A stretch of DNA of 24,265 bases from NCBI GenBank assembly GCA_017500745.1, contig JAFVYE010000027.1, positions 1 to 24,265 of the forward strand, given 5' to 3'. Both the position numbers and the translations under genes were made by a program. The stretch is from Clostridia bacterium. GTDB lineage: Bacteria; Bacillota; Clostridia; Christensenellales; CAG-917. Below are positions 23,129 through 24,265 of this stretch, one piece after another (within the stretch, counting starts at the first letter, position 1; each line of letters starts with the position of its first letter). The notes below the pieces were generated by a model. It ran no database searches and had not been told where the DNA came from. It worked only from the letters and a program-made list of their open reading frames with translations.

Positions 23129-24265
23129 TTACTTGGTGAAGAATACTCTTGCCTCATAGGGACGCAACGTTGCTCCCATTGCATCATTGTAGTTGGAAAG
23201 GATTTCGGTTGCTTTGGGGCAGATGTATTTTGCAACTTTCTTGGTGGGGATTGTCTTTTCTGAAAGGTTGATGACAACGGTGAGTTTTGATCCGTCTTCG
23301 CCAAGCTTGTCATAGACAAAGAGTTGCTTGTGTCCCTTCAAATGAAGTTTGAATTGACCGTAGATTGCCGCGTCTTTGTACTCCTTGCGCAATGCAATTG
23401 CCTTGCGATAGAAATTGAGTTGTGAGTTGGGATCGTTTTCTTGTGACTCAACGTTGACGTCAACGTAGTTGGGGTTGACGGTGTACCATGGTGTGCCGGT
23501 GGTGAAGCCAGCATTGGCAGTTGCGTCCCATTGAACGGGTGTACGTGCATTGTCACGTGCTGCATACTTGGCCATCTTGAAGATCTTGTCTGCTGAGAAA
23601 ATCTTGAGTTTTTCAAGGAGTGACTTGGTTGAGAAGGTGCTGACGTCCACAAAGTCCTCCCACTTTTCATAGTCAAGGTTGCTCATGCCAATTTCTTGAC
23701 CTTGATAGACAAAGTGTGATCCGCTGAGGAAGGTGTACATTGTGCAGAGTGCCTTGCCACTTTCAAAGCGATACTTTTCACTGCCGTATCTTGAAATGTT
23801 GCGGGGTTGATCGTGATTTTCAATATAGTTGGTGTTCCAGCCCTTGCCGTAAAGCTTTGTTTGCCAGTTGTTGTACACTCTCTTGAGTTTGCGGAGAGAG
23901 AAAGGCAAGCGCATCCAGCTGATAAAGATGCAGTCTGCCTCCATGTGTTGGAAGCCAAACATCATATCAAGGACTCTGTTTTCGCCTGCAACGTACTTGA
24001 GTGCGTTCTTGGGAGTCATCATAGGTGCTTCGCCAAGTTGCATACGATCGGGATATTCCTTGACCACTTCTCTATATTCGGTGAGATACTTGATGAGGTT
24101 GGGGCCGGGGGAATAGTGTTCCATACCTCTTACTGCGGGGAGGGGGAAACCATTGGGGAGGCCTTCTCTCTTGGAGATGAAGGTGATGACGTCTTCTCTA
24201 AATCCGTCAACGCCCATATCAAGCCAGTAGCGGATGATGTTTTTGACTTCTTCACGGACTGCGGG
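23129..24265 (-). CDS. GH13 alpha-glucosidase, oligo-1,6-glucosidase type (5' end outside window)
   Basis: The last 378 residues of a glycoside hydrolase family 13 enzyme; the frame runs open to the window edge. The catalytic nucleophile Asp lies in GVDGFREDVITFISK, the acid/base Glu in MQLGEAPMM, and the transition-state Asp in IENHDQPRNISRYG. The C-terminal beta domain ends LRPYEARVFFTK. Full-length relatives have about 550 residues, so about one third is missing. Val directly after the nucleophile is the residue associated with alpha-1,6 specificity (isomaltase, dextran glucosidase, trehalose-6-phosphate hydrolase), whereas maltases have Thr. No signal peptide can be judged. Family is sure; substrate is inferred from that one residue. 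It ends with its own terminator. Confidence 0.93.
   Translation of the reverse strand, partial: PAVREEVKNIIRYWLDMGVDGFREDVITFISKREGLPNGFPLPAVRGMEHYSPGPNLIKYLTEYREVVKEYPDRMQLGEAPMMTPKNALKYVAGENRVLDMMFGFQHMEADCIFISWMRLPFSLRKLKRVYNNWQTKLYGKGWNTNYIENHDQPRNISRYGSEKYRFESGKALCTMYTFLSGSHFVYQGQEIGMSNLDYEKWEDFVDVSTFSTKSLLEKLKIFSADKIFKMAKYAARDNARTPVQWDATANAGFTTGTPWYTVNPNYVDVNVESQENDPNSQLNFYRKAIALRKEYKDAAIYGQFKLHLKGHKQLFVYDKLGEDGSKLTVVINLSEKTIPTKKVAKYICPKATEILSNYNDAMGATLRPYEARVFFTK

Noticed and set aside
1..24265. CRISPR array, insertion sequence, prophage or tRNA/rRNA genes
   Set aside because: No regularly spaced repeats, transposase or phage proteins, and no cloverleaf or rRNA-like sequence was seen in any gap.

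Overview
The window looks like a chromosomal segment of an uncultured low-to-moderate GC Bacillota (Clostridia-like) bacterium. The support is the conserved gene string rpmH-rnpA-yidD-yidC-jag(khpB)-mnmE-mnmG, a lipoprotein-type YidC, AGGAG-type ribosome binding sites, TTGACA/TATAAT promoters and many U-tailed terminators. This is judged from gene content and signals alone. Most genes lie on the minus strand; only trxB, uppP and a MATE remnant lie on the plus strand.

Layout. 1-996: a T-rich stretch without a clear gene, the broken C-terminal end of a MATE transporter, then tandem hairpins ending in a strong bidirectional terminator. 997-3372: a 791-residue lipoprotein with a tandem Cys/His/Asp motif and a consensus promoter. 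3623-10123: a minus-strand run asnS > asnA > aspS > lipoprotein > fabG-like SDR. It groups asparagine synthesis with the Asn and Asp tRNA synthetases and ends in a terminator that overlaps the fabG stop codon. 10260-11156: trxB, divergent from asnS. 11157-11396: a gap with a possible small RNA or micro-ORF. 11397-12686: glmM. 12800-18768: the rpmH-to-mnmG operon (ribosomal protein L34, RNase P protein, membrane insertase and helper, RNA-binding KhpB, tRNA U34 modification), driven by a perfect consensus promoter and closed by a terminator. 18938-21778: argS and ychF, the latter broken by a one-base frameshift. 21862-22626: uppP. 22627-23128: a palindrome-rich non-coding block. 23129-24265: a GH13 alpha-glucosidase cut by the window edge.

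The rpmH neighbourhood normally adjoins oriC and dnaA. Here dnaA is absent and argS occupies its place, although two near-consensus DnaA boxes remain in the gap. Gene orientation does not switch there, so an active origin is doubtful.

I did not find a clear new defence or mobile system. The most unusual items are the palindrome-rich block near 22.7-23.05 kb, the possible small RNA at 11.17-11.29 kb, recurrent post-stop hairpins lacking U-tracts, the enlarged YidC external domain, the Cys/His/Asp-motif lipoprotein and the frameshift in ychF.
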